From Tenodera sinensis (lineage: Eukaryota > Arthropoda > Insecta > Mantodea > Mantidae), in the NCBI GenBank assembly GCA_030765045.1, contig CM060964.1, positions 142,938,564 through 143,002,563 of the forward strand: DNA of 64,000 nt. Direction: 5' to 3'. The translations under genes and the position numbers were made by a program. The notes under the pieces are model-generated. The model worked only from the letters and a program-made list of their open reading frames with translations. It searched no databases and was not told the origin of the DNA. How positions within the stretch are numbered: the first letter of the stretch is position 1; each line of letters opens with the position of its first letter. Shown piece by piece: positions 48,431 to 60,610 of this stretch.

Positions 48431-49163
48431 TAACACACTTCAAATGAAGATATTAACTACTTTATTCTTCATTCATTGACTATGTATACAAATTTTATTG
48501 ATGTACAAGTAAGTTTTGCTCTTCTTTCTGCGGCTGTCTGTGTCACCTCCTCTTAAGCCTCACTACTATCATTACACGAACATAGAACCTCTATGTTGAT
48601 ATATTCCTCCATTCTTGTCTATAGTGCTTCACTTTGTTTTTGAAATGTTCATGAAGTTCAGTGTTATCGTAGCTGTGTGACCGTGAAACAATATTTGTAT
48701 TTTTCCGACATCAATTTTGAAATGAGATTTACCGCACACCAAATTGGTAAATTGGTTATTAATGGTCTTATGAAGACTTTTTTAAATGTTTAGAAATCTC
48801 ATTAACTACATTTTTTGCTTTTAATGGACCCTTTAAAATCATAAGCCTTCTGTTCTTTACGAACATTCTTTTTAAGGGGTATTTAAGGGCTAAAGTTACC
48901 CTGGGTTTATCTCACCCAGGGCCTATTAACCCTAAGGCTGTTTCGGGGGTGTACCCTCTTCAGGCTCGAGTTAGTTATTGGGGCTATTGAATGGGCATTT
49001 TTATTACATGTTTGGTTTAGATTTTTACAGTATTTACAGTGGTATGTTTGAATGAATACAATACAAGTTGTCTTACTTAACTAAAGCTAAAGCTAATCTT
49101 AACTTACAGGTGTTAGTGTTTGTTTAACCATTACAATTGATAAGCACTTTGTGCTGAGCTTCT

Positions 49164-49166
<3 letters not shown>
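48431..49166. other. No gene; 8-bp hairpin at 48899-48921
   Basis: CCCTGGGT and ACCCAGGG with a 7-nt loop form a tight hairpin. No T-run follows and no gene ends here, so a terminator role is not supported. Confidence 0.5.
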
Positions 49167-49201
<35 letters not shown>

Positions 49202-49243
49202 TACATTTGAGTTACAGATCAGTGTAGTAACTTAAAACTAACC

Positions 49244-52087
49244 TTAACCTATGATTGTGTTAAGGTGGTCTTGGAGTTGTCGTTCTTCATCTTCCTTGGC
49301 TTTTGTATGTGCTTTTATTAGCGTGGAGAAGGGTGGTGTTGCGCTTGTCGCTTTTTTGTAGTTGTTGGCGCTGTGTATTAGTAGTTGTCGCTGTGGCCTT
49401 GTCGCTGCGTTGGCTATGTATTTTATCATCTGCTGGTTTATGTATTCGTGTAGTGGGGTCGTTTTGCAATCTTCGTGTAATGTGACTGTCCTGTGCCATG
49501 AAGGGAGTCTGTTCGCGATCCTCAAGCATTTCCTCTCCATTTCTTGTAGGCAGTTCACTGTGGTTGGTGTTGCTAGCGGATAGCTGGCGATGGCGGCGTA
49601 TGTGAGATGCGGTCTGATTATAGTTTTATAAAGCTGATTAAGGATCGGTGTGGATAGTCCGACGTTGCCAATTCTCGATAGGTAGTGTAGGGTGGAGATG
49701 GCAGTTTTAGCTTGTTTTATTTTTTCCTCAAAGTGGTTTTTCATTTGGAGTTTAGCGTGGAGTGTAATGCCCAGGTATTTAACTGTGGTTTTAGTGGGTA
49801 TGTAGAGATTTTTGTATTTAATTTTGGCTTCCCGGTGTTTTCTTTATATTTTACGTCTGAAGATAATGGCTTGGGTCTTGTTTGTGTTAACTGTTAACCT
49901 CCACTTGTCTGCCCACCTGTTGAAAATTTTAAGTTGATTTTCCAGTCTTGGTTTTGCGTTGCGGATTCTTGGTGCAGTGCTCAAGTATGCGGTGTCATCA
50001 GCGTATTGTTCGAGTTTTATGGTCAGGTAGATTGGCTGTGGGGTGTCTGAAGTGTATATGATGTGGAGTAACCCGGAAATGGCATTTCCTTGTGGAGTTC
50101 CTGCGTGGAGTGTTATGGTGTCCGAGAGTGTATTGTTGATTTTAATCTTTGCTGTTCTGTTGCAGAGGAAGCTTGCGGTCCAGCGTGTTATCCTGGATGG
50201 GATTCCTAGCGTTGTCATCTTATACAGCAGTCCGTTGGTCCAGCAGCGGTCGAACGCTGCTTGTATGTCTAGGAATAGTCCAATTGTTGTCTAGCCTTTG
50301 TTGATATTGTTTTATATCTCAGATAGAACTCTAACTTGTTGGTCCTGGATGGTGATAGTCGATCTGTAGCCTGCTTGGGTGGTCGGTATGATGATATGTT
50401 CTTCGATGAAATTTTGTAGCCTTTTACTATGATTTTTTCTAGTATTTTTGATAGTGTTGCTGTGAGTGATTGGGGCGATAGTTTTCGTGGTTTGTGTTGG
50501 GTTTGCCGGGTTTCTCCAGTAGGATCATTTGTGTCTCTTTCGAGGTTTTCGGGTGGTAGCCGTGATTTAGCAGCAGGTTATATAGGTGGATTATTTTTTC
50601 AATCATTTTCTGGGGTAGGTTTTTCAGCATTTGATATGTTATGGTGTCGGCTCCTGGGGCAGTGTTTCCTTGATGTTTTATTGTGTTCCTGAACTCGTTT
50701 TTTGTGATGAGTCTCTCAATCTTATCGTCGGGGTTTAATTCTGTAGTTTGGATCTGTGGTTGGTATAGTTCCGGGTTGTTCCTGATGTGCGTATTGACAT
50801 GGTTGAAATGGGTTTTGTGAAAATTTGGTGCGTCTGGTGTTGTGAAAATGTTTGAGTAGTGTCTATAGAAAATTTTTAGTTTTTCTTCTGTGGAGTTATT
50901 TGTACTATTGTTTATTTTGAGAGGGTATGTGAATTGCGTTTTTTTTTTTTTTTTTCTTACTGCTTTGATGAAATGCCAGAATTTACGGGGTTCTGCAGTC
51001 CTGGCTGTTGTGATGGTTTTTATGGTATTTTTCCACGTGGTATCGTTGTGTTCTCTTATTGCAGTTTTTATCTGGTTGCGGAGGTGGTTTAGTATGAGTT
51101 TGTCGTGTGCGTCGTTCGTCTTGATGTATTGCCTATAGGCGTGTCGTTTTCTCTTTATCAGTTGTAATATTTCTTTTGGTAATGGTTTGCTGAGGCTGTT
51201 GAATGTTCTGGTTTTTTGTGGTATGGTGGCGTTTCTGGATTGGACTATTTCGTTGGTTATTTCCGTTGTGAGATCGTATATTTGTTGTGTGGTGGTTATG
51301 TTTGTTGCTTCGAAATTGGTCATGTTTTTTCCAATGTAATTAGTGAACTGTTTCCAGTCAGCGTTTGTGTAGTCGAAGATTTTAACGGGGTGTATTTTCT
51401 CGGTGATCCATGGCCTAGTTGATATTGTGGCGATTATTGGCAGGTGGTGATAGGGGGGTTTATTTCGACTTTCTGAATTTTGTTCAGTAGCCTTGGCGTG
51501 ATCAGTACTTTGTCTGGTGAAGTCGGTTGCTCGCCTCTCCAGCCGATTCTTGTTGGCCCAGGTAGGTACAGTAGTCTTAGTGATGTCTCGTTCAATAGTG
51601 TTTTGAGTAGTTTGCCATTTCGGTTTGTGATTTCGTCTAATAGGTCTTTATGATTTGCATTGAGGTCTCCGATGATTATAAGCTTGCTGTATTGTTGGTT
51701 TAGGTACTTAATGAGGTCGCATTGTAGTTGGTCATTCGTGTATATTGTGGCTATGTGGTGTGTAATTCTTTGAATTGTAATCTGGATGACTAGGGCTTCT
51801 TCTTGGGCGTAGTTTTGGGGTAGGTTGATTAGTTTTGGTTTGAGCTCGGGTCTCGCAAGGATGGCCACGCCTCCTCCGGGTGCATCGTGTCTGTCTCTCC
51901 TATAGCACGTGTATGGATGTAGCTCATATTTTTTGTGTGGTTTAAGTTTGGTTTCATTCAGCGCTATGACATCAGGTTTTATTTCGTGGATTAGTTGTTG
52001 TAATTCTGGTCTTTTTGTTTCTAAGCCATTAATGTTTAGCTATAGCAGTTTGAGGTTGTGGTGTGCTTCGTTTGTGACGTTAGCCAT
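49244..52087 (-). pseudogene. LINE ORF2: AP endonuclease and reverse transcriptase, broken
   Basis: Start ATG at 52087 (MANVTNEAHHNLKLL, stop, LNINGLETKRPEL). Endonuclease: DVIALNETKLKPH, CYRRDRHDAPGGGVAIL, IIIGDLNANHKDLL, SPDKVLIT. Reverse transcriptase: APGADTITYQMLKNLP, QMILLEKPGKP, IGLFLDIQAAFDRCW (motif A), HAGTPQGNAISG (B), LEQYADDTAYLST (C), then a thumb-like region to 49244. About 948 codons if read through, the usual size for Jockey ORF2. Lesions: a stop after KLL, frameshifts near 51430, 50440 and 49840, and stops in the 50440-50220 segment. Non-functional. The clade (Jockey versus CR1/I) is by impression. Confidence 0.88.
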
Positions 52088-52499
52088 TGCGGTGTGTGTG
52101 TTTTGGATTGTAGTGTACTCTCAGTGCTCCGGATTTTCCTTGTGTATTGTTAAGGTACTGTTTGTTGCTCTGTTGCTCCTTGGGTGTGTGCTATGTTGCT
52201 GATTAGGATTGCGAGTTGCCCTCCCAGTCTGCAAGTGTTTATACTTTTATTCATGGTTTTTTGGTTGTGTCGCACAGTTGCTTGTGCATTTTTGGCGGAG
52301 TTGAGGTGGGATTATTTCGTAGATGAACATTGTTATGACTTTTAGGAGCCCCTCTGCGACATTGTCGATGATGTTTTCAATATACTCTGATAACTCGTTT
52401 TGGATTTTTTGGACTTGTTGTATTTTTACGAGGTTTTCTGGAATGCGTGTTTAATTCTTTTAGTTTCTGTGTCGTTTCTTCAGACGTGAGTTTTTTCTT

Positions 52500-52760
52500 G
52501 TCCTCCTGTATGTGGCTTATGTGCAGCTGCGGCCATTCTTCGGTTTTTTAAGAGTGGGTGTTGGCGGGTTGTTGTGGGGGAAGATTCTGATGTCGCTGAC
52601 TTCGCTGACCGATATCGGGGGTTGGCGGGGGTATCTGGGGCATTTAACTTGACCGGTGTAGTGGCCGGTTGTGTCGCATGTGGTGCAAAAAGGTTCTCTG
52701 GATCACGAACATTCTTGATAGTTGATGGATTTTAAACCAGTTCGTATATTTCGTTTTCCG
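52500..52760 (-). pseudogene. LINE ORF1 fragment with zinc knuckle
   Basis: Minus strand EPFCTTCDTTGHYTGQVKCP is a CX2CX4HX6C knuckle, followed by a Pro-rich tail, RYPRQPPISVSEVSDIRIFP. Upstream, TQLAENEIYELV resembles the segment before the knuckle in Jockey-type gag-like ORF1 proteins. Position just 5-prime of ORF2 supports the call. The N-terminal RNA-binding part is absent. Confidence 0.65.
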
Positions 52761-52800
52761 CGAGTTGAGTCACTTCATGTTTCTTGATTTTCCTTTCCCT

Positions 52801-53943
52801 GAAACCAAAGTAACTGTGCATGTATACTATCATAGCATTTTTATTTCGACTATCACACCCTTCTGCGACCAGAGAAAGAGTGGTGTAGTATGGCATATCC
52901 AAAGAATAAGATGGTCACCAATCATGTCAGCATTCATCTGCAACTCATTCTCTTTCCCGGGCCAATATTAATTTTATTGTTCCCATGTAAAACTACCTTG
53001 ATCATTTAAACTCTGATTTGGTAATCACAATCGAGGCAAAACTTCGAAAAAAGCTTTCTTTATGAGCACGTAGAGCTACTGTCAGGGCTGCTTGTTTTGC
53101 TTAGCTTTTAGCTGAAGAAATTCTCCGCTTAATTTGTAGACACGCAAGCACATATCTGACGGAGGAGATCCAAATTCTAGATCATAATTTACATTTAAAA
53201 ACACGCGAAAATACATTTATAATTACGTAAATTTTGCTACACTTGCATTAATTACTGTGATTCCACACACCTGAGAGAATTTATGAACTGCATTACATAT
53301 TGTTTCTTGTCCTAGAGTTTGGAATTCTTACGAAAACCATCCCTCCTTTAATCAATACTCCCAGTATGCTTATATTTCTCAAGTAGAGCATTTGCACGTC
53401 TAACCAATATACCAGAGATGGTAAACAATACCGCTCTGTAAACTTGAACTAAATTGTGAGCTCTGTCTCTAAGTAAATACTTGGCTGTTGTATCGTTCTC
53501 AGAATAGGTCCTTTTCACTGCTTGTCTTCACTTAACATTGCACATTCTTGTGTGTCTGACAATAAAGTGAGCCCTACATTATTTCTTGGGCTTCTGATAA
53601 AATATTACATAAACTATTTCATGTCACAGATCCTTAGTGATTTTCAGCCATACAGCCTGTGATCTTGATGATTGCAATGAGCACAAACTGGCATACTTGC
53701 TGGATTTATACCTACAAGAATAGACTTTACAGTTATAAAACTGATCTAATTAATATGCTGGCTCTTAACCTATACAAGATAAATTAACTTGTAAACATTG
53801 CAGTGTCGTAATGCAACTTAAAGCTAATTTGATATATCTGATGAATTTATTTATTTACTTATTAATTTTTATGTATGAAAATAGCCTCAATATACTTTGA
53901 ATTATTTCTAGTAATTTCTATGACACTCGCTAAGATCACCAAC
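52801..53943. other. No gene recognised
   Basis: The LINE may reach to about 52900 (weakly readable VYMHSYFGFRERK). The rest is AT-rich and anonymous. Confidence 0.5.
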
Positions 53944-54044
53944 CTGTTGGTTTTAAGAATATCCTTCTTCCAGGTTTCAGGATGTGGAATAACCTTCTGG
54001 CATTTTCCATTCTCAGGAGAAATAGTTACATCCATTCTTACGAC
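53944..54044 (-). pseudogene. Candidate coding exon or exon fossil
   Basis: A 101-bp minus-strand segment between an acceptor-like TTGAAATGTTGTGTGCAG (ends 54045) and a donor CAACAG|GTTGGT at 53943/53944. It encodes CQKVIPHPETWKKDILKTNR, which resembles the basic P-x-x-W-K-x-N-x-x-K motif of a widespread insect protein family of unknown function often associated with mobile DNA. No neighbouring exon is seen, so it may be an isolated fossil. Confidence 0.28.
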
Positions 54045-55167
54045 CTGCACACAACATTTCAATCCGAAAGTACATTAAAATACATCACTATATACAAAGG
54101 TAGTTACACAGCTATCAATACAGAATATAAATGTGTAACAGTCAATAAAATAGTCTCATAAATGGATTCCGAGAATAGAAAATGTCTTGGGAGTAATTTT
54201 GCACTTTCTACCATAGAAAGGACTAACTTTACCTCCGAATTCAAAGCACACAAATCCAGTTGATCCTATTCGACTAGTTCACCATTTTCCGGAAAATGCT
54301 ATATTGAAGTACATTATAACCCCATTTCGATACTTTTGGAGAAAGTGCGGTTTTAGTTGATTTTTCATTTCAAAGTGTGTCATGACGTCTTTGTCTTGAA
54401 TTAACTTTTTGAAGTGTCAGCTGTAAGTTGAAAGTGTAACCAATGTAGTATACGTGTGTCGAAGACGTTACCTAGCAAGCACGATGCTCAGTTTGGAGAG
54501 TAATACGGTAACAATTCCCGTCGTGACTGAAATGTGAACTGCTTTGAAGCACCGCGACTCCTTTCTGCCGGAGTAATGGGAGAGTCTCAAGACGATTAGT
54601 TACTTACGTCTCTTCAATGAACAACATGATCACCGAATACATACTCATTACGTAAGCTCATCTCTTTTCCCTTAGTAGGCAGAGTGGCTCATATCAATGA
54701 TAAATCGTAGACCAAATAAAATATCGTACAATATCAAACTCAGTTGCGTAAAATAAAACAATCGTGCATCTTAATCCTTTTTGTATTACCCTAACAACGC
54801 CCATTCATTTAACACAAGTAATATTTTTGTTTACATTCACGAAATAGAGCCGGAACACACACTGTTGAAAAATACACGTTGTCTTAGGCTAATGATGATT
54901 ACTTATTTTCACGGACCTCCGATATCGAACCTTCTTTGTAGGCAACTTCTCCAACAAACGACTCGTTCTCTATGAAACTACTAGGTGTATGGAATTCTAG
55001 CTTCAGCGGCTAGACAAGTGACGTCATACAGCACTTCATGGCACACATCGATTTTATTTTCGTTTTTATTTTTGGATGCTCCTTAACTTCTATGGTACTC
55101 AAGCGTCCCATTTTATACTGGCCGTGAAAGATCACTTAATTTTGCTCAGAGGCCCCTTTGTCATGCT
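54045..55167. other. No gene recognised
   Basis: AT-rich sequence without supported features. Confidence 0.55.
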
Positions 55168-55422
55168 TGACGTTATTTTTTGCCCGCCTCTGCAGCGTGA
55201 TGAATAGCGTGTCTGCCTCACGTTCAAGAGGTCGCGAGTCCGAATCTCGCTTAGGGTAAGTTATTCGGATAAGGCTTTTTCCGAGGTTTTCCCTTATCCT
55301 GAGAAGAAGAATGTCGGATAACTTAAAGCTATATGGACCTCGGGCTCATTTGAGTATCATTTCACCCGTTTCATTCATTCACCGTCAGTTATGACATTAC
55401 AAAAAAAAAATGACGTTATTTT
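55168..55422 (+). mobile_element. tRNA-derived SINE, family D, with 12-bp target duplications
   Basis: TGACGTTATTTT at 55168-55179 and 55411-55422 flanks the element exactly. Head GCAGCGTGATGAATAGCGTG with B-box GTCGCGAGTCCGAATCTCGC, body TTAGGGTAAGTTATTCGG, and an A10 tail at 55401-55410. Same family as 23933-24174. It is the cleanest retroposon insertion in the window. Confidence 0.95.
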
Positions 55423-56401
55423 GAATCTATGACACGGGGCCACCGGCTTTATTTCCTTGCCGAAGGAAGCCATGGTAACGATTTCTTTTTCAAACTACGA
55501 CTTTTCCAATAATAACACAAACCATGAGTAATTTAAATCTCTATTCAACATGAATGAAGCCATCAAGTTTCAAAGGAAGAGTCCTAACCTAAGAAAACTG
55601 ATGCGTAATAATCCTATGAGTTTACAAAAACAGACTAACCATCAGTTTAAAAAATATTTAAATGCTTCTATCTACTGCAGAAACCGTAATTCATCCTCCC
55701 TATGTTCCGCTAACCCCAACAGAATCTGTGTGATGAGATACAAAGTTTATAATTTTATGGCACTTTCTTGTAAATATGTAATTTTGTTTTGTTATAGAAA
55801 AGTTAGCTTCACTGGGTACTTTACACAGGAGCTCACGAAGATGGCGTAAGTATGCAAGATGGCTGTATTACTATTTTATTCTTTTACATGATAGAATCTG
55901 AATCCGGTTTGTTTCCTTGATATTTGCAACGGCTGACTTTTCTCTTCTGATAAAATGAAGGTTAGCCAGTTTTTGCGAGCACCCATTTAAATGTGCCCAT
56001 TCAGGGAGTGATTTCATATAGCGCCTAAGCATGTTTCTCTTAATATGTGGTTCACAGCTTCAGGAACAGATGTCCCAATAATAAAACGGCGAAAATAAGC
56101 GCACATTCTTATAATATTGATCTTTTTTCAGAACAGAACAAACCTATATTAATACCTTAAAGTGTTTCTACTTACGAGAGTAGCAATAACAGCGGAGGAA
56201 TTGCAAATGAATTGAAGTGCTTGGTACGAAGTTCTAAAGTACTCAGTCGCAGTAATGAAGGATTACGCATTTACAGACAACCAAAAATAAATATAAATAA
56301 TACACACACATAAACATACACATCTTATGAATATGTAAATAAACTAATTCAAAAATAGGCAAAAAGTAAAAATGTAGCGCTTAATCAAACGCATTAGAAT
56401 A
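55423..56401. other. No gene recognised
   Basis: A 99-codon frame at 55550-55849 has no recognisable domain. Confidence 0.5.
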
Positions 56402-57462
56402 GGGTTGTTATATTATATGGTAGCCCTCTGGCGGCCTCTCTCTCCTCCGCTCTTCCATCCCCATCCAACGGGACTTCAGAACGCCAATTCTCGCTCGAAG
56501 GTGCATTGGCACTATGCCCCACTTATTGCTCCGTAAGTAGACAGGCAGGTGCTTCTATCGCTACAGTAAACATTGTGTGTCGCTTATCTGTGGAATAACG
56601 TGTGTCTGTTTGCAAAGTTTACTTCTCCTGCTTGTCGTGTGCTCAGCAAGTTTGTTGAAAGTTTCCAAACTTGGTACCACCTGCAAGAAAAACTATACAT
56701 TCAGTCATGAATAAATTTAAAACTTTGGGTTTGGTGTTAGACAAGAAACATTCTAAAAGAAGATCAGTTTTAATAGGAAATAAACTAGATGAATTCGGGG
56801 TGAGTGTAGATCGCCTCAAAAATCGCTGAACACTCACAACAGCCGATTATGAACTTCAGAGAACCTTGTGCTGTTGCATGAAACATCTTTCCCTATGACG
56901 AAAAAATTGTAGTGTGCTGTGTGATAAGTTCTAGAAAGTAATATGACTCATTTTCATTGGTTAAACATTTAACGCAGAGTGATGTCGGAGACAAATAATT
57001 GGGTCATTCTTCGATCGCTTCACGGAAGAAAAAACATCTTATTGTTGGCTCCAACAATGGCTGCAACAGCACATACAGCTACAGAACCATTAAATGAAAT
57101 AAGAGCGGTGCTTTGTAACAGAATTGTAACAGTTGATTTATAGCTGACAAGCTAAATAACGATTTTTATTCATGGAGTTCTGTGAAAGACAGTGTATGGA
57201 TTTAACACTGGTACACTACAGGAACGTAGTGATAATATCATCCAAGAAATCATAAGGACCTTGCTGCTGAGCTTAGGCGAGTAAGCGAGAACCTCTTCAA
57301 AAATATGCTGTTTGTTTGAAAACAGATGGTCAACATTTGCAGCACGTGCTATAAGATAAGGGTTTTAGTGCGCCTCTGCCGGCACCATCCCCCCGGCTAC
57401 TCTCGATTCTCTCACATAGACAGCCACGTGTGGGTTACCTACCATAAATATTATAATGACCC
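56402..57462 (+). mobile_element. Mariner-like element, 1061 bp, with TIRs and TA duplications
   Basis: GGGTTGTTATATTATATGG at 56402 against GGGTCATTATAATATTTATG read from 57462; TA on both sides (56400-56401, 57463-57464). Internal plus-strand remnants of a transposase: FKTLGLVLDKKHSKRRSVLI and GNKLDEFGVSVD (linker), ATAHTATEPLNEIRAVLCNR, NDFYSWSSVKDSVYGFN (third-acidic-residue region) and AELRRVSENLFKN. The first catalytic motif is unreadable and stops abound, so it is an old, shortened copy. Confidence 0.85.
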
Positions 57463-58259
57463 TATAGCATCAGATATTACTATAGTGCTAGCTGAACATA
57501 GCTAAATACATTGAGGTCGCCCAGCAGCGGTTGAATCGAAGTTTTGTCTTTCAGACCATGCTAAACAATTGCCGAATTTAAAGGTGTAAATAGATTTCAT
57601 CATTAATGTTTTCTAAAAATATTGGAGTCTGTTAGAGGGACAGTTAAGCAAAAATCCTAAATTGCACTTTCTAAAGTTGGGGCTTTCGAATTTTGGATGT
57701 TTGTTGGCTATATTAAGAATAGTCTCTCTGCAAAATTTGAGGCTTCTCTTCCAATTAGTTTCCATTTAATTAATTGTTTAATCAAGCAAATTATAGTACA
57801 ATATTAAGTGCTCTTTGCCGAATAGTTTTTGTCTTTCAGATATAATATTCGGCAAGCATGTTGTTAATACTAATGCAAAAAAAGTTTTGCCTGGATTTGT
57901 TCGTGTAAAGAAAGCAAAATGCACAAGAAACTTGTCTATTTGCAACTTGCAATTTTTTAAAAACTAATATACTTTCACTGTTTACCGGCACTTACATGCT
58001 GAACAAACTATATCTAAACAAAAACCACACAAAATTATAAAATAAAGGTACTTCGGAGCTTATATTTCAAATTTTATTATAATTTGACCAAAACTGGATC
58101 GCAGGGTACTTTTTATGTGAAGATAAGTTTAGTTTTATGAAAACAAAATGTAATGGGTATTTAAATGCTGTGCATTTAAAAATGGCGTGGAGTAAACTTA
58201 AGCCATTTTTACATAGAGAAAGAAGCGAAAAAATGGTTTAAAACATCGAACTTTCAGTC
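57463..58259. other. No gene recognised
   Basis: AT-rich sequence without supported features. Confidence 0.6.
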
Positions 58260-58645
58260 GACTGTTCCCTTCTTCCTCCCTCCCTCCCTTCCTCCCTTCC
58301 TTCCTCCCTCCCACCCTTCCTCCCTCCCTACCTTCCTCCCTTCCTTCCCTTCTCTCTTTCTCTCTCTTTCTCTCTCCCTCTCTCTCTCTTTCCCTCCCTC
58401 CCTCTCTCTCACTCTTTCTTTCTTTCTTGTTCTTCTTTTGCCTTTTTCACTCACCAGAAATCCGGTTGTTTCCAATTTGTTTACCAGTTCCAGTATTGCT
58501 TCTTTGGGGAGGACTCCGATCCCCAAATTCTCTCTCTCCCTCCCTCCTTCCTTCCCTCCTTCTCTCCCTCTCTCTCCCTCTCTCTTTCTCTCTCATTCTC
58601 TCTTTCTTTCTCTCTCTATCTTTCTCTTTCTTTCTTTCTTCTTGA
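58260..58645. repeat. CT-rich (CCCT/CTTT)n low-complexity tract
   Basis: Two pyrimidine blocks (58260-58437, 58527-58645) around about 90 bp of unique sequence. It lies at the left edge of the next mariner and may have replaced its 5-prime end. Confidence 0.93.
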
Positions 58646-58699
58646 TATTATACACACTTCGTTTGAAATTATGCACACTACATGGCATTCGAAGAAACA

Positions 58700-60610
58700 A
58701 GTGAGTGTTGACAGCACGTCAACATTCACATTACCAATGTGAAGATCAGCTTAGAAATGCATTTGGGGAAGAAGCTCCATCTAAGGTACAACGAATTAAC
58801 GAGTGATCGATTGTTTCTTAGTGGTGAATTGGTGAGGGACAACCAGAACTGCTGTCACTTGCTGTTCGAGCAATGCTTCAAGATCGACGGACATCTTACA
58901 TAGGGTATTGGTAAGAGTCAAAGCCAAAATGTTTTACTTCAACACTTAAAAGTGAGAAAACTTTGTTCTGGATGGATCTCACATAAACTGACTCCCAATG
59001 AAGAACAACAACGAACTGATTCGCGCAGAAAAGTTCTGGAGAAGTTCCAAGGCAGCACATCAAATTTGGTTTGGAATATCATTACTGACGACTAGACCTC
59101 GGACTTTTAGTTCCTAAAAATCTTAAATTAGGTACCTAAAATAGGTTCTATCACAAATCAAAATAGGTTCTAAAATTGCAAAAACAGGTGACCAAAGGAT
59201 GTCATTTTTTTATTTCCCGGTACAAATTAGCGAAAAATTTGACTTATCTTTATTGCATATGTCCATAATTAGAGTCGCAGTAAACAACTAACACCTTTCC
59301 TAAGTTTTCCATTGAGAAACTGCATCTCTTGTCACATAACACCCTCTTATAAGATGAAAATGAGCGTGACTGATGTCACAGGAGCATATTTAAATCTTGG
59401 TATCAGATGCAAGGTAACAGCACATTCATGTGCTCAGGTGTTTTACCAGACAAGAGGTCAACAACTGCGGAGAACTGTCAGTCCTGGGTTTGTTTGAACC
59501 ACTGATTTTGAGTTTTTTAGACACTTTTTCACCAACATAAACAGGAACCAAGTTGATCTTTTCTGTTGCCTCTTGTATCAATCCCGGTAACGTGTAGATC
59601 GGTTTGACCGAAGGCTCTAGAGCATTAATAGTGGGGATTAGACATACATAATGTGATATGATGAACGCAATATCATGGACAACTGTTGGGTCCTGCAGAA
59701 GCTCTTTAGCTGCTCATTGCATCCTCCCCCAGTTTCGGAACAATGTTCTTACTGTCCTGCATATTATGCATTGTTCAGTGTGATTGTTGTCAAGGCACGA
59801 CTGGTATACACGCTTACACAGCGTTTCCATATTACCAAGTGAAGAAACTGAAAAATGTAAAATTAGGCAAAAATAGGTTCTAACGTAAAATTAGGTATTT
59901 TTAGGTTGTGTAGGGCCACCATTTTCGAACATATATTGCCACAATTAGTATAGGTATGCACAGCTTTTATGTTCTATATATCACGAGGAAAAGAAATAGG
60001 TTTTTACCTAAAATCCGAGGTCTACTGATGACGAATCTTGGATTTATTGTAATGATCCACAAAAGAAAAGTCAATCGCCTCAATGGGTCTTTTGAATAGA
60101 ACAAACGTTTGACTAATTTGCAGTGTTGGTAAGGAGATTATTGCTAGAGTTTGTTTTCCTTTGTTTTATAAAACGGGCCGTATTGCTGCTATAGTATTAG
60201 AAGACAGACGCACCGTTACTGCCAATTGGTACACAATTGCATATTTACAGCAAATTTTTGAACAAGTTAAAAAAAATTCCAAAAGAAACAATCCTTTTAC
60301 ATGACAACGCGTCATTACAAACAGTAAAACAGCAAACATAAGAACTGAATATGTGGATGCCCTAAAGACCAGCACCATGGACCCTCCACCGTACAATCCT
60401 GATCTAGCACTTTGCGATCTATTTTTGTTTCCAAAAATTAAAGACAACGTATGTGCAATTGCTTTTTCCTCAACAGATGAAGCAGTGAAACTTTAGAAAA
60501 ACCTGGTTTCTGAAGTACCACAGGAAGAATGCTTCATTGCTTTAAGGACTGGTTTGACCGAATGCAAAATGTATTGATGTTAAACAGGAATATTTTGAAA
60601 AACAGTAAAA
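58700..60610 (+). mobile_element. Classical mariner with broken transposase, split by a hAT-like insert
   Basis: Segments in order: QLRNAFGEEAPSKVQRINE, AVRAMLQDRRTSY, HLKVRKLCSGWISHKLT, then the insert, then ITDDESWIYCNDPQKKSQSP (catalytic Asp codon 60030-60032), ETILLHDNASLQ (codon 60303), PDLALCDLFLF (codon 60416) and CIDVKQEYFEKQ, stop 60606-60608. This is the SETMAR-type mariner layout. Several stops and frameshifts. Terminal repeats not identified. Confidence 0.87.
59093..60024. mobile_element. Non-autonomous hAT-like element, 932 bp
   Basis: TAGACCTCGG at 59093 and its complement ending at 60024, continuing imperfectly (ACTTTTAG / ATTTTAGG). Flanks CTGACGAC (59085-59092) and CTGATGAC (60025-60032) match at 7 of 8, fitting an 8-bp hAT duplication. 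A minus-strand open stretch at about 59860-59430 reads LLQDPTVVHDIAFIISHYVC and IQEATEKINLVPVYVGEK; I cannot assign it, but it may be a remnant of the parent element or captured sequence. AGGTTCTA-type short repeats occur near both ends. Confidence 0.82.

Larger units (their letters stand above)
49167..52800 (-). mobile_element. Jockey-like non-LTR retrotransposon (LINE)
   Basis: The plus strand starts with a run of about 32 T (49167-49198), i.e. a poly-A tail on the minus strand, followed by ORF2 (AP endonuclease plus reverse transcriptase, 52087-49244) and part of a zinc-knuckle ORF1 (about 52760-52500). No RNase H domain. The 5-prime end is not visible as a promoter or UTR, so the element is probably 5-prime truncated near 52.8 kb, as is usual for LINEs. 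No target duplication found. Confidence 0.9.

Noticed and set aside
48899..48921. Rho-independent terminator
   Set aside because: A neat hairpin but without a T-run or upstream gene, and the window is eukaryotic.
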